A stretch of 7,340 bases of DNA from Pseudomonadota bacterium (GTDB lineage: Bacteria > Pseudomonadota > Alphaproteobacteria > Sphingomonadales > Sphingomonadaceae), in assembly GCA_023416515.1 (NCBI GenBank), contig JAEZHP010000115.1:1-7340 (forward strand), given 5' to 3'. Within the stretch, counting starts at the first letter, position 1; the number at the start of each line of letters is the position of its first letter. Shown piece after piece: positions 6,381-7,340 of the stretch. The notes under the pieces are model-generated. The model was not told the origin of the DNA. It was given only the letters and a program-made list of their open reading frames with translations, and did no database searches. Position numbers and translations under genes: made by a program.

Positions 6381-7276
6381 TACGCACTCACTCCAACACG
6401 CTGAATTTCCCATTCGAGCTCGACGCCCGAATTGGCTTTGACCCGGCGACGCACCTCCTCGCCCAGCCCTTCAATGTCCGCGGCCGTGGCCGAGCCGAGG
6501 TTGAGAAGGAAGTTGCAATGCTTCTCCGAAACCTGGGCGTCGCCGATGCGGAGGCCACGGCAGCCGGCTGCGTCGACTTCCTTCCAGGCCTTGGTGCCAG
6601 GCGGGTTCTTGAAGGTCGATCCGCCGGTTTTCGAACGCAAAGGCTGCGACGCCTCGCGCTCCGAGGCGATGCGGTCCATCTCCGCCTGGATCGCCGAAGG
6701 CTCACCGGGCTCGCCGCGGAAGACCGCGCCGACCACGATCGCGCCCTCGGGCAGCTCGCTGTGGCGGTAGGTGTAGCCGAGCGCATCGAGCGGCAGGGTC
6801 TTCCGCTCGCCGGAGCGGAGCACCAGTTCCGCCTCGACCAGCACGTCCTTCACCTCGCGGCCATAAGCGCCGCCGTTCATCCGAACGAAGCCTCCGACAG
6901 TGCCGGGGATGGAGCGGAGGAATTCGAGACCTGCGATTCCGGCGTCACGCGCGGTCGAAGACACCAGGATTCCCGAGGCGCCGCCGCCGCAGCGCAAAGT
7001 GGTGTCGTCGAGCCGCTCCACCTTGGCAAAGGGCTTGCCGAGCCGAACCACGACGCCCGGAACGCCGCCATCGCGGACAATAAGGTTGGAGCCGAGGCCG
7101 AGGCCCATCACCGGGACATCCGGCTCGAGGCCCGCGAGGAAGTCGGACAGATCCTCGGCGTCCTTCGGCTCGAACAGCCACTGCGCGTTGCCGCCAGCCT
7201 TGAACCAGACCAGCGGCGCCAGCGGCGCCTGCTCGGTCAGTCGCCCGCGCACCCGGGGAAGCTCGGCGACGGTCAT
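6380..7276 (-). CDS. murB: UDP-N-acetylenolpyruvoylglucosamine reductase
   Basis: Cytoplasmic FAD enzyme (298 aa) that reduces UDP-GlcNAc-enolpyruvate with NADPH to UDP-MurNAc, the second committed step of peptidoglycan precursor synthesis. The FAD-binding domain shows LGSNLIVRDGG (61-71) and GLEFLRSIPGTVGGFVRMNG (116-135). The MurB C-terminal domain includes YRHS (170-173) and GGSTFKNPPG (218-227), in which Ser220 is the likely proton donor, and LEWEI (287-291), where Glu288 matches the catalytic glutamate. The length and the lack of the extra E. coli-type loop suggest a type II MurB. ATG 7276 is chosen because AGGAGG (7289-7284) lies 7 bases before it; a GTG at 7300 would bury that site. 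The gene leads the visible cluster and shares one base with ddl. Confidence 0.97.
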   Translation of the reverse strand: MTVAELPRVRGRLTEQAPLAPLVWFKAGGNAQWLFEPKDAEDLSDFLAGLEPDVPVMGLGLGSNLIVRDGGVPGVVVRLGKPFAKVERLDDTTLRCGGGASGILVSSTARDAGIAGLEFLRSIPGTVGGFVRMNGGAYGREVKDVLVEAELVLRSGERKTLPLDALGYTYRHSELPEGAIVVGAVFRGEPGEPSAIQAEMDRIASEREASQPLRSKTGGSTFKNPPGTKAWKEVDAAGCRGLRIGDAQVSEKHCNFLLNLGSATAADIEGLGEEVRRRVKANSGVELEWEIQRVGVSA

Positions 7277-7283
7277 CGCGCCG

Positions 7284-7289
7284 CCTCCT
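7284..7289 (-). promoter_or_regulatory. Strong ribosome binding site of murB
   Basis: A full-consensus AGGAGG on the minus strand with a 7-base spacer to the ATG at 7276. It decides the murB start against the upstream GTG at 7300, and it is the strongest Shine-Dalgarno in the window. Confidence 0.85.
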
Positions 7290-7307
7290 GTGCAATCCAC
7301 AAACTCT

Positions 7308-7337
7308 CCGCTCGTCCTGAGCGAAGTCGAAGGGCGC
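7308..7337. repeat. Probable dispersed repeat of the 'CTTCGACTTCGCTCAGGACGA' family
   Basis: Plus-strand bases 7308-7337 contain CGTCCTGAGCGAAGTCGAAG (7313-7332) and are bounded by CCGCT and GGCGC. CGTCCT and AGGGCG at its two ends can pair (one G-T), giving a small hairpin. From memory, near-identical units recur many times in sphingomonad and some other proteobacterial genomes, usually between genes. Only one copy lies in this window, so the repeat status rests on recognition and not on copies seen here. It sits 18 bp upstream of the murB Shine-Dalgarno. Confidence 0.6.
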
Positions 7338-7340
7338 TTG

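Noticed and set aside
6381..6413. Upstream extension of ddl into murB
   Set aside because: MKKLHIAVLMGG at 6380 matches the usual Ddl N-terminus and has GGAG upstream; the extension is antisense-free murB shadow.
7210..7229. Tandem 9-bp repeat (CCAGCGGCG twice) in murB
   Set aside because: It simply encodes the Ala-Pro-Leu pair at residues 17-22, which fits the family N-terminus; no sign of instability or function.
7277..7300. GTG at 7300 as an earlier murB start
   Set aside because: The extra residues are not family-like, and the ideal AGGAGG would lie inside the coding region; ATG 7276 fits much better.

Overview
This window is part of the division and cell wall (dcw) cluster of a GC-rich alphaproteobacterium, most likely a sphingomonad (Sphingomonas or a close relative). 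The order murB-ddl-ftsQ-ftsA-ftsZ is typical of alphaproteobacteria. Two features narrow this to sphingomonads: a tetratricopeptide secreted protein follows ftsZ where many other alphaproteobacteria have lpxC, and the right edge carries a 'CTTCGACTTCGCTCAGGACGAG' type repeat that I recall from sphingomonad genomes. This placement comes from family knowledge and has not been tested by a search. All genes lie on the minus strand, so transcription runs from right to left.

Layout, in transcription order. Positions 7277-7340 hold the short dispersed repeat and the strong Shine-Dalgarno sequence of murB. Then come murB (7276-6380), ddl (6380-5451), ftsQ (5454-4495) and ftsA (4492-3218, GTG start with a TTG alternative). 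These four genes touch or overlap (TAATG, ATGA and a 2-nt gap), so translation is probably coupled. A 122-bp leader with a 36-nt bulged palindrome separates ftsA from ftsZ (3095-1659). A rho-independent terminator (1633-1604) closes the operon. A separate transcription unit then starts from a good sigma70-like promoter placed so close to the ATG that the mRNA may be leaderless. It encodes an exported TPR protein (1503 to beyond position 1) whose C-terminus is cut off by the window edge.

How the genes work together. MurB finishes UDP-MurNAc synthesis, and Ddl makes the D-Ala-D-Ala dipeptide that is added to the peptidoglycan precursor. FtsZ polymerises into the Z-ring, FtsA tethers it to the membrane and recruits other proteins, and FtsQ links the ring to the periplasmic septal synthesis machinery. 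The exported TPR protein is probably an envelope or septal factor, because family members in this position often end in a peptidoglycan-binding SPOR domain. That domain would lie outside the window.

This is mostly a conserved housekeeping region, and I found no sign of a new multi-gene system. The points that merit a second look are regulatory: the palindrome in the ftsZ leader, the apparently leaderless promoter of the TPR gene, and the repeat next to murB.
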